From: Lachnospiraceae bacterium
Lineage (GTDB): Bacteria; Bacillota; Clostridia; Lachnospirales; Lachnospiraceae
Assembly: GCA_017480445.1 (NCBI GenBank)
Contig: JAFVAO010000005.1
Span: forward strand, 1-48,821
Length of the DNA: 48,821 nucleotides
Direction: 5' to 3'
The position numbers and the translations under genes are program-made. The stretch's first letter is position 1; each line of letters opens with the position of its first letter. Positions 7,648-15,538 of the stretch are shown here, one piece after another. Below the pieces are notes generated by a model. The model was not told the DNA's origin. It was given only the letters and a program-made list of their open reading frames with translations, and ran no database searches.

Positions 7648-8895
7648 TTACTGAACGGAAGCGTATGCGCCGTCCTTGATGATAACTGCCATGGGAGCCT
7701 TGGATACTGCACCGCTCGCATCCCAGGTCATACCTGCACCGGTCAGACCATCCACGGAAAGAGTAGGCATTACACCCTTCAATGCGTTGCCGATCTCTTC
7801 TACGCTCTGATCAGGAGTCACGCCGGTCTGCTCGATTGCTGCCTTGATGATATAGATTGCATCATAAGCATCTGCAGCGAACTGGATCGGGGTCTCGTTG
7901 TAGGTATCCTGATAAGCCTTTACAAAGGAAACCGTTGCTGCATCGGTTGCATCCGCTGCAAACGGAGTCAACAGATATACGCCCTCTGCAAGCTTGGTAT
8001 CGAAGTTCTCAACACCCAGAATACCATCCATGCCATCCACACCGAAGAAGATCGGCGCATAACCCATGCCGTTTGCCTGGGTCAGTACGATGGAAGCCTC
8101 TGTGTAGTAGAACGGCAAAAATACCAGCTCAGCACCTGCAGACTGGCACTTCTGCAGCTGTGTGGAGAAATCGGTCTTGGAATCCGCGGTAAACGCCTCA
8201 TCCGCAACAATCTCAAGGCCAAGCGTCTCAGCCTGCTTTACGAAAGTTGCCTCGATACCGGAAGAATAAACGTCCGAACTATCATAAATGATACCGATCT
8301 TCGTAGCCAGCTTCTTGTCCGCAATATACTGTGCGGAAGCAACGCCCTGGTTCGGGTCTGTAAAGCAAACCTGGAATACATTGTCATTTTCAATCACGTC
8401 CGTGGAAGATGCAGAGGGAGTGATCTGAAACATACCGTCAACTGCGGTCTTATCTGCAACTGCAACACAGGGTGTGGTGGTTACACAACCCATGAGGATC
8501 TGCATCCCCTGATCCTTCAGGGAATTGTATGCGTTGACGGACTTCTCTGCGTCATGCTGATCATCCTCGGGAAGGAATACGATCTGCACGCCATTGATCC
8601 CGCCATTTGCATTGATCTCCTTTACAGCGATCTCTGCGCCATGCATTGCTGCCAGACCATACAGTGCTGCGCCGCCGGTCATCGGTCCGATACCGCCGAT
8701 TACAAACTGTCCGCCTGTTGCTGCGCCGTCATTTGCGGCTCCGCTGTTGTCAGCTGCCTGACTGCTCTGCGCCTCCTGCTGACTGCTCTGTGCCGCCTGA
8801 CTCGGTGCGGTCTCATTGCTGCCGCCGCAACCAGCCATTGCCAGCACCATTGCAGAAGCAACTACAGCGCTGATAAACTTGTTACATTTTCTCAT
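7648..8895 (-). CDS. livJ: LivJ-type branched-chain amino acid substrate-binding lipoprotein
   Basis: A 415-residue secreted lipoprotein: signal peptide MRKCNKFISAVVASAMVLAMAG with lipobox LAMAGC, then a Ser/Gln/Ala-rich linker, then a type I periplasmic-binding fold (GGIGPMTGGAALYGLAAMHGAEIAVKEINANGG; ITPSASST; KIGIIYDSSDVYSSG). It captures the substrate outside the cell and delivers it to LivHMGF. The start at 8893-8895 follows AAGGAGGAGAAAGTT; the longer reading adds a leader before the signal peptide. The exact ligand cannot be read from sequence. A consensus promoter lies about 80 bases upstream and a terminator follows the gene. Confidence 0.95.
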   Translation of the reverse strand: MRKCNKFISAVVASAMVLAMAGCGGSNETAPSQAAQSSQQEAQSSQAADNSGAANDGAATGGQFVIGGIGPMTGGAALYGLAAMHGAEIAVKEINANGGINGVQIVFLPEDDQHDAEKSVNAYNSLKDQGMQILMGCVTTTPCVAVADKTAVDGMFQITPSASSTDVIENDNVFQVCFTDPNQGVASAQYIADKKLATKIGIIYDSSDVYSSGIEATFVKQAETLGLEIVADEAFTADSKTDFSTQLQKCQSAGAELVFLPFYYTEASIVLTQANGMGYAPIFFGVDGMDGILGVENFDTKLAEGVYLLTPFAADATDAATVSFVKAYQDTYNETPIQFAADAYDAIYIIKAAIEQTGVTPDQSVEEIGNALKGVMPTLSVDGLTGAGMTWDASGAVSKAPMAVIIKDGAYASVQ

Positions 8896-8975
8896 AACTT
8901 TCTCCTCCTTATGCTGCGCATACGCGCATGATTTGCATAGAATCATTGCATTAGTGTATACAATTATTCTAACAG

Positions 8976-9004
8976 ACTATACCGTATCTTGTGGCTTTTG
9001 TCAA
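8976..9004 (-). promoter_or_regulatory. promoter of livJ
   Basis: On the minus strand TTGACA (8999-9004) and TATAGT (8976-8981) are separated by 17 bases. The leader down to livJ contains two small back-to-back hairpins (8928-8946 and 8915-8928) just before the ribosome-binding site. The remainder of 9005-9110, upstream of the DUF378 gene, is AT-rich and shows no convincing promoter. Confidence 0.8.
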
Positions 9005-9110
9005 TGTTTTCTACAAAAAATATTCAAATACATAATTTTTATGTTTTGGGGAAAACCTAGAGATGTACCACAAATAGGGCTAAACAAACAAGAAATGTGA
9101 GGGAGAAAAA

Positions 9111-9323
9111 ATGGGTAATAAATATTTGGACGGTACTGCACTCACCATCACAATCATCGGTGCAATCACCTGGGCGCTGATTGGCCTGTTTCGTTTTGAT
9201 CTGGTTGCCTTCCTGTTCGGAGACATGTCCTGGTTATCCAGAATTGTCTACGTCTTAGTGGGAATCTGCGGCCTTTATCTGCTGACCTTCTATATGAAGT
9301 TATCAGATAACACCAACAGGTAA
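9111..9323 (+). CDS. DUF378 family small membrane protein
   Basis: A 70-residue protein with two hydrophobic segments, about residues 10-35 and 43-62, of the DUF378 (YuzA-like) family: LTITIIGAITWALIGLFRFDLVAFLFG followed by LSRIVYVLVGICGLYLL. It begins after GAGGGAG with good spacing. The function of the family is unknown; the protein should sit in the cytoplasmic membrane. It is a single plus-strand gene between two minus-strand operons and shares a terminator with rsfS. Confidence 0.85.
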   Translation: MGNKYLDGTALTITIIGAITWALIGLFRFDLVAFLFGDMSWLSRIVYVLVGICGLYLLTFYMKLSDNTNR

Positions 9324-9333
9324 CAATTGCCCG

Positions 9334-9375
9334 CCAAAAAGGACGAAAGTGTTTTTCACTTTTGTCCTTTTTTGG
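9334..9375. terminator. bidirectional terminator between DUF378 gene and rsfS
   Basis: A near-perfect hairpin (CCAAAAAGGACGAAAGTG with CACTTTTGTCCTTTTTTGG; loop of five T). The A/T arms give U-runs in both directions, so it should end both the plus-strand DUF378 transcript and the minus-strand obg-rsfS transcript. Confidence 0.9.
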
Positions 9376-9384
9376 CACCCAAAA

Positions 9385-9735
9385 TTATGACAGATCCGCC
9401 GCATCCAGCTCCTTGCCGTCTCTCCAGAGTCTCTCCAGATCGTAGAGCAGACGGTTTTCTTTGTCAAAAATATGCACGATCAGATCTCCAAAATCCATCA
9501 AAATCCAGTTTGCCGTGTCATACCCTTCGATCTGGCGCGCCGGATGCCCTGCTCGTCCCAGCTTCTCTTCCACATTGTCACAGATCGCCTGGATCTGACT
9601 GCGATTGCTGCCGCCGGCGATCAGAAAATAATCCGCGACCACGGATACCTCACTGATGTCTATCAGGCGGATCTCCTCCGCCTTTTTATCCTGCATTGCC
9701 GCCACGGCAAGTGTAACCAGCTCTTTTGCTTCCAT
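9385..9735 (-). CDS. rsfS: RsfS (YbeB/Iojap), ribosomal silencing factor
   Basis: A 116-residue member of the RsfS/Iojap family: EIRLIDISEVSVVADYFLIAGG, SNRSQIQAICDNVEEKL and NWILMDFGDLIVHIFD are the conserved blocks. It binds L14 of the large ribosomal subunit and blocks subunit joining in stationary phase or starvation. It is the last gene of the obg-yhbY-nadD-yqeK-rsfS run, four bases after yqeK, which is the standard Firmicute order. Confidence 0.96.
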   Translation of the reverse strand: MEAKELVTLAVAAMQDKKAEEIRLIDISEVSVVADYFLIAGGSNRSQIQAICDNVEEKLGRAGHPARQIEGYDTANWILMDFGDLIVHIFDKENRLLYDLERLWRDGKELDAADLS

Positions 9736-9739
9736 AAAA

Positions 9740-10315
9740 TCACTCCTCCTGTCTATAATACTGCATCGTTGTGCGTGTCATGGGATCGATCTCCTCCGGC
9801 CGCCCCTCCAGATAATGCAGCGTATCTTCCAGAATCCGGCGCAGCGCGCCGTCAAGATCCGTAAAGGCAAGCACCCGGATCTCCTGCAGCCCGGGTGCCC
9901 GATCCCTGCCCGGCTCAATATAATCCGCCACAAAAATAATCTTCTCCAACAAGCTCATCCCGGGTCTTCCGGTCGTGTGATACAAAATGGCATGCAGCAC
10001 ATCCGGATCCTTGACACCGTATTCCTTCTCGGCCAGATAAGCCCCTGCCTTGGGATGCAGCAGAGACGGATTTCTGCGTTCCACATCGCTGATGGGAATA
10101 TGGTGCTTCTCACAGATCACGATCCGCTTCTCATCGGATATGCATTTTGCGCAATCATGCAGCAGTCCCGCAAGCCGCGCCTCATAGAGTCCGGCGCCGT
10201 AGCGCATGGCCAGCGCGGCAGCCGTGTACTCCACGCCCACAGTGTGCTCATAGCGCTTGTGATCCAGCTCCTTTTCCATTGCTTTTCTGATTTTTTTCAG
10301 TTCCGGTGTTTTCAT
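9740..10315 (-). CDS. yqeK: YqeK, HD-domain symmetrical Ap4A hydrolase
   Basis: A 191-residue HD-superfamily protein. Metal ligands are visible in KRYEHTVGVEYTA, AGLLHDCAKCIS and, later, HAILYHTTG. The YqeK family hydrolyses diadenosine tetraphosphate to two ADP. Its ATG overlaps the nadD stop by four bases (ATGA), implying coupled translation, and the position between nadD and rsfS is conserved in Firmicutes. Confidence 0.94.
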   Translation of the reverse strand: MKTPELKKIRKAMEKELDHKRYEHTVGVEYTAAALAMRYGAGLYEARLAGLLHDCAKCISDEKRIVICEKHHIPISDVERRNPSLLHPKAGAYLAEKEYGVKDPDVLHAILYHTTGRPGMSLLEKIIFVADYIEPGRDRAPGLQEIRVLAFTDLDGALRRILEDTLHYLEGRPEEIDPMTRTTMQYYRQEE

Positions 10316-10932
10316 GTTCTATAAAATCCTTTTTGTTCTATCCTTTCGATCACAGGCGCAGGTGCCATATAGCGGATACTCCGCCCCGTCCCGACTCTCT
10401 CCCGAATCTCCGTTGAGGACAACTCGATCCTGCGGAACGGCAAAAGCTGTATTTGCGCCTGGAATCTGCCGCGCAAGTCATCGATTTTGGCCTGCATGCT
10501 GTCGATATCGGCATCTCCCCTGACTGCGGCGACCAATGTGCACTGCGCAAAGATCTGCTCCGGTGCCCGCCAGTGCTCGATGGTAAACAGACAGTCCGCA
10601 CCGACGATGAAGAAATAGTCATGCTCCGGATGTTGCGCATGCAGCTCCCGCAGTGTTTCACAGGTGTAGGTGTTCCCCTCCCGCCTTACCTCGATATCCA
10701 GACAGCGAAACTGCGGATGAGCCTGCAGCGCAAGCTCTGTCAGAGCAAGTCGCTCTTGTGGTGTTGGCATTTTCTTCTGATCCAATCCCTTTTCAGCCTT
10801 CATATAGGAATATCCTGTGGGGACAAACCACACTTCATCCATCTGCACAGTCTCTCTGGCGCACTCCGCCAGCAACAGGTGCCCAAAGTGAATGGGGTTG
10901 AAGGTGCCTCCCATAATCCCGATCCTGCTCAT
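10312..10932 (-). CDS. nadD: NadD, nicotinate-nucleotide adenylyltransferase
   Basis: A 206-residue nucleotidyltransferase: GIMGGTFNPIHFGHLLLAECA carries the (T/H)-x-G-H-type ATP motif, and SSTEIRERV near the C-terminus is the ISSTxIR motif. It adenylates nicotinate mononucleotide in NAD synthesis. It overlaps both neighbours by four bases (ATGA at each end), so the yhbY-nadD-yqeK set is tightly coupled. Confidence 0.97.
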   Translation of the reverse strand: MSRIGIMGGTFNPIHFGHLLLAECARETVQMDEVWFVPTGYSYMKAEKGLDQKKMPTPQERLALTELALQAHPQFRCLDIEVRREGNTYTCETLRELHAQHPEHDYFFIVGADCLFTIEHWRAPEQIFAQCTLVAAVRGDADIDSMQAKIDDLRGRFQAQIQLLPFRRIELSSTEIRERVGTGRSIRYMAPAPVIERIEQKGFYRT

Positions 10933-11216
10933 GGCAATACAATCTTCGGATTTTTCTTATCCGGCTTGTAGAGGACTATTTTACGCCCGATCACATGCAC
11001 CACTTGCGAGTGGGTGCGCTCCGCAATCGCCTCGGCAATCATTTTCGGATCGTCCAGACAGTTTTTTAACACGGCAACCTTGATGAGCTCATTGTTGTTG
11101 AAACATTCTCCCACCGCGTCTGTGATCTCCGGCGTCAGACTGGATTTGCCAATCTGAAATACCGGATTCAAGTTGCTTGCAAGTCCTTTTAAATACGCTC
11201 TCTGCTTACTCGTCAT
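10929..11216 (-). CDS. yhbY: YhbY-type RNA-binding protein (CRM domain)
   Basis: A 95-residue single CRM-domain protein: MTSKQRAYLKGLASNLNPVFQIGKSSLTPEI, then NELIKVAVLKNC and a C-terminal GRKIVLYKP. The family associates with pre-50S ribosome particles. The start at 11214-11216 is set by GGGGAG upstream; the nine extra residues of the longer reading are not part of the family. It lies ten bases after obg. Confidence 0.95.
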   Translation of the reverse strand: MTSKQRAYLKGLASNLNPVFQIGKSSLTPEITDAVGECFNNNELIKVAVLKNCLDDPKMIAEAIAERTHSQVVHVIGRKIVLYKPDKKNPKIVLP

Positions 11217-11226
11217 AGCTTCTCCC

Positions 11227-12519
11227 CTACTTATAATAGTCAAAAGACAATCCGTACATACGAACGGTGTCCCCTTCCTGGATCCCCAAAGCCTCCAATT
11301 CGTCCAAAATACCGGTCTCCTTGAGGAAATTCTGGAAAAACCGGAATCCCTTTTCGCTCTCCAAATTGGTATAACCCAGCATCTTCTCGATGCGCGGTCC
11401 CTCGATCACATACTCCTGCGCTTCTTCGTCATACGTCACCGTGTACGGATCCTCTCCGGAAGCCTGCGCTTCCTCAGGGAAATACTCCTGCGCGAATATC
11501 GTGGGTTCGTCGCCAATCTGGGAAAGCATCTCATACACTTTATAGAGCAACGGTTTTACGCCCTCTCCGCTCACTGCGGAAATCGGAAAGACCGGAATCC
11601 CTTTGGGTTCAAATTCTGCCTTGAGTGCGGCGATCGGATCCGCACCATCTTCTCGATAGATCGCATCCACCTTATTGGCCGCAATTACCTGCGGACGCTT
11701 GTCCAGTGCCGCATCGTACGCCGCAAGCTCCTTGTTGATCGCATAGATGTCCGTAATCGGATCGCGTCCTTCTGTCCCTGCGGCATCCACCACATGGATA
11801 AAGACCTTGGTCCGCTCGATATGGCGCAGGAATTCATGCCCCAATCCGACGCCTTCGGACGCACCCTCGATCAGACCGGGAATATCCGCCATCACAAACC
11901 CGGCGCTCCCGTCCAGATCCACCACTCCAAGATGAGGGTTCAGGGTCGTAAAATGATAATTCGCAATCTTCGGCTTGGCGTTGGTCACCCGGGAAAGCAG
12001 CGTGGATTTGCCCACGTTGGGAAAACCGACCAGCCCCACATCCGCGATCACCTTCAACTCCAGAATCAGTTCCAATTCCTGCGCCGGCTGACCGGGCTGC
12101 GCGTATTTCGGCGCCTGCATCGTGCTGGTGGCATAATGCTGATTGCCGTTGCCCCCGCGGCCGCCCTTTAACAGAACGGTGCGCTTGTGATCGCCGGACA
12201 TATCAATGATCACCTTGCCGCTCTCGGCCTCTTTGATGACCGTTCCCTGCGGGATCTTGATGACAATATCTTCCCCGTCCTTGCCGCGGCAATTCTTTTT
12301 GCCGCCTTCCTCACCGTCGCCGGCCTTGTATTTGCGGACATGCCGAAAATCGATCAGGGTATTCAATCCCTCATCGACCACAAAAATCACATCTCCGCCG
12401 CGGCCGCCGTCCCCGCCGTCAGGTCCGCCGTTCGGCACATATTTTTCCCGTCGGAACGAAACATGTCCGTCTCCGCCTTTACCGCTGCGCACAACTATTT
12501 TCGCTCTGTCAGCAAACAT
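11227..12519 (-). CDS. obg: Obg (CgtA) GTPase, ribosome assembly
   Basis: A 430-residue protein with the three Obg domains. The glycine-rich OBG fold at the N-terminus (MFADRAKIVVRSGKGGDGHVSF, GGPDGGDGG) is followed by a central GTPase (G1 GFPNVGKSTL, G3 DIPGLIEGA, G4 NKVD) and a C-terminal OCT domain ending in GDTVRMYGLSFDYYK. It acts in late 50S assembly and growth control. The ATG at 12517-12519 follows AAGGAG. A strong terminator sits just upstream, after rpmA, so obg depends on read-through or a promoter I cannot place. Confidence 0.97.
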   Translation of the reverse strand: MFADRAKIVVRSGKGGDGHVSFRREKYVPNGGPDGGDGGRGGDVIFVVDEGLNTLIDFRHVRKYKAGDGEEGGKKNCRGKDGEDIVIKIPQGTVIKEAESGKVIIDMSGDHKRTVLLKGGRGGNGNQHYATSTMQAPKYAQPGQPAQELELILELKVIADVGLVGFPNVGKSTLLSRVTNAKPKIANYHFTTLNPHLGVVDLDGSAGFVMADIPGLIEGASEGVGLGHEFLRHIERTKVFIHVVDAAGTEGRDPITDIYAINKELAAYDAALDKRPQVIAANKVDAIYREDGADPIAALKAEFEPKGIPVFPISAVSGEGVKPLLYKVYEMLSQIGDEPTIFAQEYFPEEAQASGEDPYTVTYDEEAQEYVIEGPRIEKMLGYTNLESEKGFRFFQNFLKETGILDELEALGIQEGDTVRMYGLSFDYYK

Positions 12520-12535
12520 ACAAAACTCCTTTGTC

Positions 12536-12572
12536 AAAAAAAGGGCTTCAAACGATGTCCGTTTGAAGCCCC
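12536..12572 (-). terminator. intrinsic terminator between rpmA and obg
   Basis: On the minus strand an 11-bp perfect stem (GGGCTTCAAAC/GTTTGAAGCCC, 12543-12553 with 12561-12571, loop of seven) is followed by seven T (12536-12542). It separates the ribosomal protein genes from obg and would lower expression of the downstream genes relative to L21 and L27. Confidence 0.92.
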
Positions 12573-12582
12573 TGAACATTTC

Positions 12583-12867
12583 TTACTGCTCTACAGGATA
12601 TACGGAAGCCTGCTTTTTATCGCGGCCCTTTCTCTCGAAACGCAAAACACCGTCAACCAGTGCATACAGAGTGTCGTCTCCGCCGATCCCTACATTGACA
12701 CCGGGATGAATCTTGGTTCCGCGCTGTCTGTAAAGAATGTTGCCGGCTTTCACAAACTGTCCGTCTGCACGCTTCGCACCTAATCTCTTCGCCTCGGAAT
12801 CTCTACCGTTCTTGGTAGAACCAACTCCCTTTTTATGAGCAAAAAACTGAAGGTTCAAATTCAACAT
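12583..12867 (-). CDS. rpmA: ribosomal protein L27 (bL27) with cleavable N-terminal extension
   Basis: A 94-residue L27: [27 protein letters not shown] is the conserved N-terminal part that reaches the peptidyl transferase centre. Before it lies [10 protein letters not shown], the Firmicute-specific extension that must be removed by the protease Prp before the ribosome is functional. prp is the gene immediately upstream, three bases away. Confidence 0.98.
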   Translation of the reverse strand: MLNLNLQFFAHKKGVGSTKNGRDSEAKRLGAKRADGQFVKAGNILYRQRGTKIHPGVNVGIGGDDTLYALVDGVLRFERKGRDKKQASVYPVEQ

Positions 12868-12870
12868 GGT

Positions 12871-13209
12871 CTACACCTCCTTGATCTTAACTTTTAAATA
12901 CTTCTCTCCATACTGCTTGCTAAGACTCTCCATGGAATATTTCAGGAAATCCAGCAAAAATACAGATTTTTCCTGCAGCGCTGTCTCCTCGGAAAAGGTC
13001 AGTCGAATGAAGCCTGTCTGCTCATCCGCCTCCTCTTGGATTCGCTCGCCGCACAACTCCTCCAGTGCGTTGTTCGTACTGATCAACAATGTGGAGATCG
13101 CTGCACACAGAATATCCGGTTTCCCTTTTTGCGCAAACGCTGCATGGCCCTTACAGACCACCTGTCTGTATGCGCCATTCTGATCCTTGTAAAATGTAAT
13201 CGTGGTCAT
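12871..13209 (-). CDS. prp: Prp (YsxB), ribosomal-processing cysteine protease
   Basis: A 112-residue protein with the Prp catalytic features: histidine in VCKGHAAFAQKG and cysteine in DILCAAISTLL. It cleaves the N-terminal extension of L27. The rplU-prp-rpmA order is the conserved Firmicute arrangement, and the matching substrate extension is present in rpmA here. Confidence 0.95.
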   Translation of the reverse strand: MTTITFYKDQNGAYRQVVCKGHAAFAQKGKPDILCAAISTLLISTNNALEELCGERIQEEADEQTGFIRLTFSEETALQEKSVFLLDFLKYSMESLSKQYGEKYLKVKIKEV

Positions 13210-13233
13210 ACAATTTCACACTTCACCGCATTC

Positions 13234-13539
13234 TTATGCGTTGATCTTGTCAATCTTTACCTGTGTGTATGCTTGTCTGTGACCGTTCTTCTTGTGGTAG
13301 CCGGTTTTTCTCTTGTATTTGTATACAATCACCTTCTTGCCACGTCCCTGCTCCATAACAGTAGCGGATACGGTTGCGTTCGCAACTGCATCGCCCACCT
13401 TGAGGGAACCGTCACTTACTGCAATCACCTGGTCAAACGTAACAGTATTACCAGCCTCTGCGTCGAGCTTCTCAACCTTGATGATATCTCCCTCAGAAAC
13501 CTTGTACTGCTTTCCACCTGTTGCAATAACTGCGTACAT
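13234..13539 (-). CDS. rplU: ribosomal protein L21 (bL21)
   Basis: A 101-residue L21: [18 protein letters not shown] at the start and [21 protein letters not shown] at the C-terminus are characteristic. The start at 13537-13539 follows AAAGGAGGTGCCT; the longer reading extends into the leader. It is the first gene of the operon, with a promoter about 120 bases upstream and a structured leader between. Confidence 0.98.
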   Translation of the reverse strand: MYAVIATGGKQYKVSEGDIIKVEKLDAEAGNTVTFDQVIAVSDGSLKVGDAVANATVSATVMEQGRGKKVIVYKYKRKTGYHKKNGHRQAYTQVKIDKINA

Positions 13540-13652
13540 GTAAGGCACCTCCTTTAACAGAACACCTGCAACTCTCTGCACTGTTCCAAACTCGCTAACT
13601 TTGGTGGCATCCCTGCAAAAAAGGATACACTTCTACCTCGTTATGCGGCATA
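13540..13652 (-). promoter_or_regulatory. rplU 5' leader, candidate L21 autoregulatory leader
   Basis: The roughly 110-base leader between the promoter and rplU can fold on the minus strand, including GAACA...TGTTC with an inner TGCA/TGCA pair just before the ribosome-binding site. Firmicute rplU genes often carry a conserved L21 leader thought to bind L21. I recognise the position and size but cannot verify the consensus fold by eye. Confidence 0.45.
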
Positions 13653-13660
13653 CTCGAAGT

Positions 13661-13690
13661 ATAATAGCATATTTATCCTGCAAAAGTCAA
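13661..13690 (-). promoter_or_regulatory. promoter of rplU-prp-rpmA
   Basis: On the minus strand TTGACT (13685-13690) and TATTAT (13661-13666) are spaced by 18 bases, with TG two bases before the -10 (TGCTATTAT, an extended -10). The spacer contains TTTTGCAGGATAAA, which recurs in the promoter at 17985-18013. Confidence 0.75.
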
Positions 13691-13726
13691 TACCTTTCCG
13701 CATTTTTTATCATAAATTTGCATTTC

Positions 13727-15505
13727 TTACTGATCGTTGATTGCCAACTCCATCGCCTTGCTGATATACGTCAGATTGGCGATATCGCTGTCCGTCCATT
13801 TTCTGGAAAGATCACTCATTTTGTAATAAGTGATATATCCCTCATGCTTCATGTAGTCCATTTTATAGACCAGCGCCGACTTGATTCCATGATCCACCAT
13901 GTATTTGTGTGTCATGGGACAGAGCTGTTCGATCAGATCCAGCTTATCAATCACGGCCATATTATGTTCTCTGTAGAGATGTCCGAAATTCTCTTCATAT
14001 ACAAAATCAATATAGAGATTCTCCGGCGGCGCCGCGTCTGTGGCACTCCAGAAGTTCTCCAGCATCACCTTCCGCTCCTCTCCGTAAACCAGACGAATCT
14101 CATCCAAACCAAAGGTCACGCCAACATCGCTCAAAATGGTATTGATCGGGCGGTTAAACTGCTTCGCCGCATACTCCAACATGCCCAGCACCAGATCTTC
14201 CTTGTCCTGTCTGCGCGCCGCAGTGTTCTGTACGGTAGTTTCCGTCTCCCCGTGCAGCACGTCTCCGTGAATCTCCGGCGAATATACGATGTACCGGTTT
14301 TTGCCCTTTTGTTTTGCACGGTACAGCATCTTATCCGCGATTTGGAACAGATCGTCGTAATTGGACGCATCCGCAGGATAGGTGGACACACCAATGGAAC
14401 AGGTTACCTTCGGCACCTCCTTGCGATCCTTGTAAGCCCACTCCACATTGTTGCGGATGCTGCGCAGGATACCGCGCAGATCGGAAAGATTCCGCACGCC
14501 CTCCAACACGACAAACATCTCGTCGCCGCCGATACGACCTACAATGCCTTTGCCCTCCACGGCGTCCTTGATCACACTTGCCACCTTGGCCAGCACCTCA
14601 TCGCCGAACATATGCCCCAGCGTATCATTAACCGCCTTGAAATTATCCACGTCAATCACGCACAGATTCACATTGTATTTGGGCTTTCTGTGCAGCAGAT
14701 TCTCTGTATAACCGAGGATCGCCTTCTTGGTGAGCAAACCAGTTGTGATATCCAGTTCAAAACTCTGGTTATTCTCCTCTTCTTTCTGTCCGGAATGATT
14801 CCTGCGGGAGATACAGCCGATGACAAAGGCCTCTCCCTTACTGTTCTCAATCGTTTTGCCGCGCACCACATGGATAGAGGTTGCCGGATCCACGCCTTCT
14901 TTCAAGAACAGCATACGCCCCTCAAAATTCTTCACCCGATCCGCAATATTCGAACAAAATTCATTAAAGGCCGGAATATACTCTTTCGCAATCAGGCCTT
15001 CCTGCAGCATATGATCCCGGAAATACTTCAGATCCCCTCTGAAATCATACACGCGGTTCTTGGCACCTCCGCTGAAGACCTGCAGCATATCCCGCTCCGC
15101 ATCATAGATAAAAATGCGCTCTCCCCAGATCTCTAGGAATTCATTGTACATACTGTTCTCATCACAGATGTCCGCAATACGGCGATCCAACTGTTCAATG
15201 TCCTGGATCTTGATCTCCACATAGGAGTTCATCTCCTCGTCGGGCGGAAGCGCCGCCAGTCTGGTCAACACATGATGATGTCCCAGAATCCCCGGGCCAC
15301 TCATGCGGATCAAAAATACCTCTTCCTCCGTCCCCTCCTGGATATCCGCCACTCTCTTTTTCACAAACGGCAGATCCTCCGGATGGATATTACCCGCCAC
15401 CGAAGCGTAATTCTCCGAGCCGATGTACTCATAGAACTGCTCATCCGCCCGTAAAATCTGTAATTTTCTGTCAATAATCGCTGTTCCCGTATAGATGTTT
15501 GCCAT
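13727..15505 (-). CDS. GGDEF-family signalling protein with GGDEM motif (copy 1)
   Basis: A 592-residue cytoplasmic protein. The N-terminal 1-230 look like two PAS-type sensor modules; the GGDEF domain spans about 250-410; the last about 150 residues look GAF-like. The metal/substrate site IDVDNFKAVND (285 onward) and MFGDEVL are intact, but the signature reads GRIGGDEM (GGDEM 326-330) instead of GGDEF. The RxxD inhibitory site expected just before it is absent. It is probably a diguanylate cyclase making cyclic di-GMP, though activity with Met at the last position must be tested. No transmembrane segment is seen. AAGGAG precedes the ATG. It is a paralog of the next upstream gene, which begins the same way (TGTAxIDxxxQIxxAD). 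Confidence 0.85.
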   Translation of the reverse strand: MANIYTGTAIIDRKLQILRADEQFYEYIGSENYASVAGNIHPEDLPFVKKRVADIQEGTEEEVFLIRMSGPGILGHHHVLTRLAALPPDEEMNSYVEIKIQDIEQLDRRIADICDENSMYNEFLEIWGERIFIYDAERDMLQVFSGGAKNRVYDFRGDLKYFRDHMLQEGLIAKEYIPAFNEFCSNIADRVKNFEGRMLFLKEGVDPATSIHVVRGKTIENSKGEAFVIGCISRRNHSGQKEEENNQSFELDITTGLLTKKAILGYTENLLHRKPKYNVNLCVIDVDNFKAVNDTLGHMFGDEVLAKVASVIKDAVEGKGIVGRIGGDEMFVVLEGVRNLSDLRGILRSIRNNVEWAYKDRKEVPKVTCSIGVSTYPADASNYDDLFQIADKMLYRAKQKGKNRYIVYSPEIHGDVLHGETETTVQNTAARRQDKEDLVLGMLEYAAKQFNRPINTILSDVGVTFGLDEIRLVYGEERKVMLENFWSATDAAPPENLYIDFVYEENFGHLYREHNMAVIDKLDLIEQLCPMTHKYMVDHGIKSALVYKMDYMKHEGYITYYKMSDLSRKWTDSDIANLTYISKAMELAINDQ

Positions 15506-15538
15506 GTCACTTCTCCTTGGTCATATACCAGTTTCTGT

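Noticed and set aside
7570..8931. 453-codon plus-strand reading frame
   Set aside because: Complete antisense to livJ; the Cys- and Leu-rich product reflects the codon bias of the opposite strand.
13601..15136. 511-codon plus-strand reading frame
   Set aside because: Antisense to the first GGDEM gene, which has clear motifs and a ribosome site.
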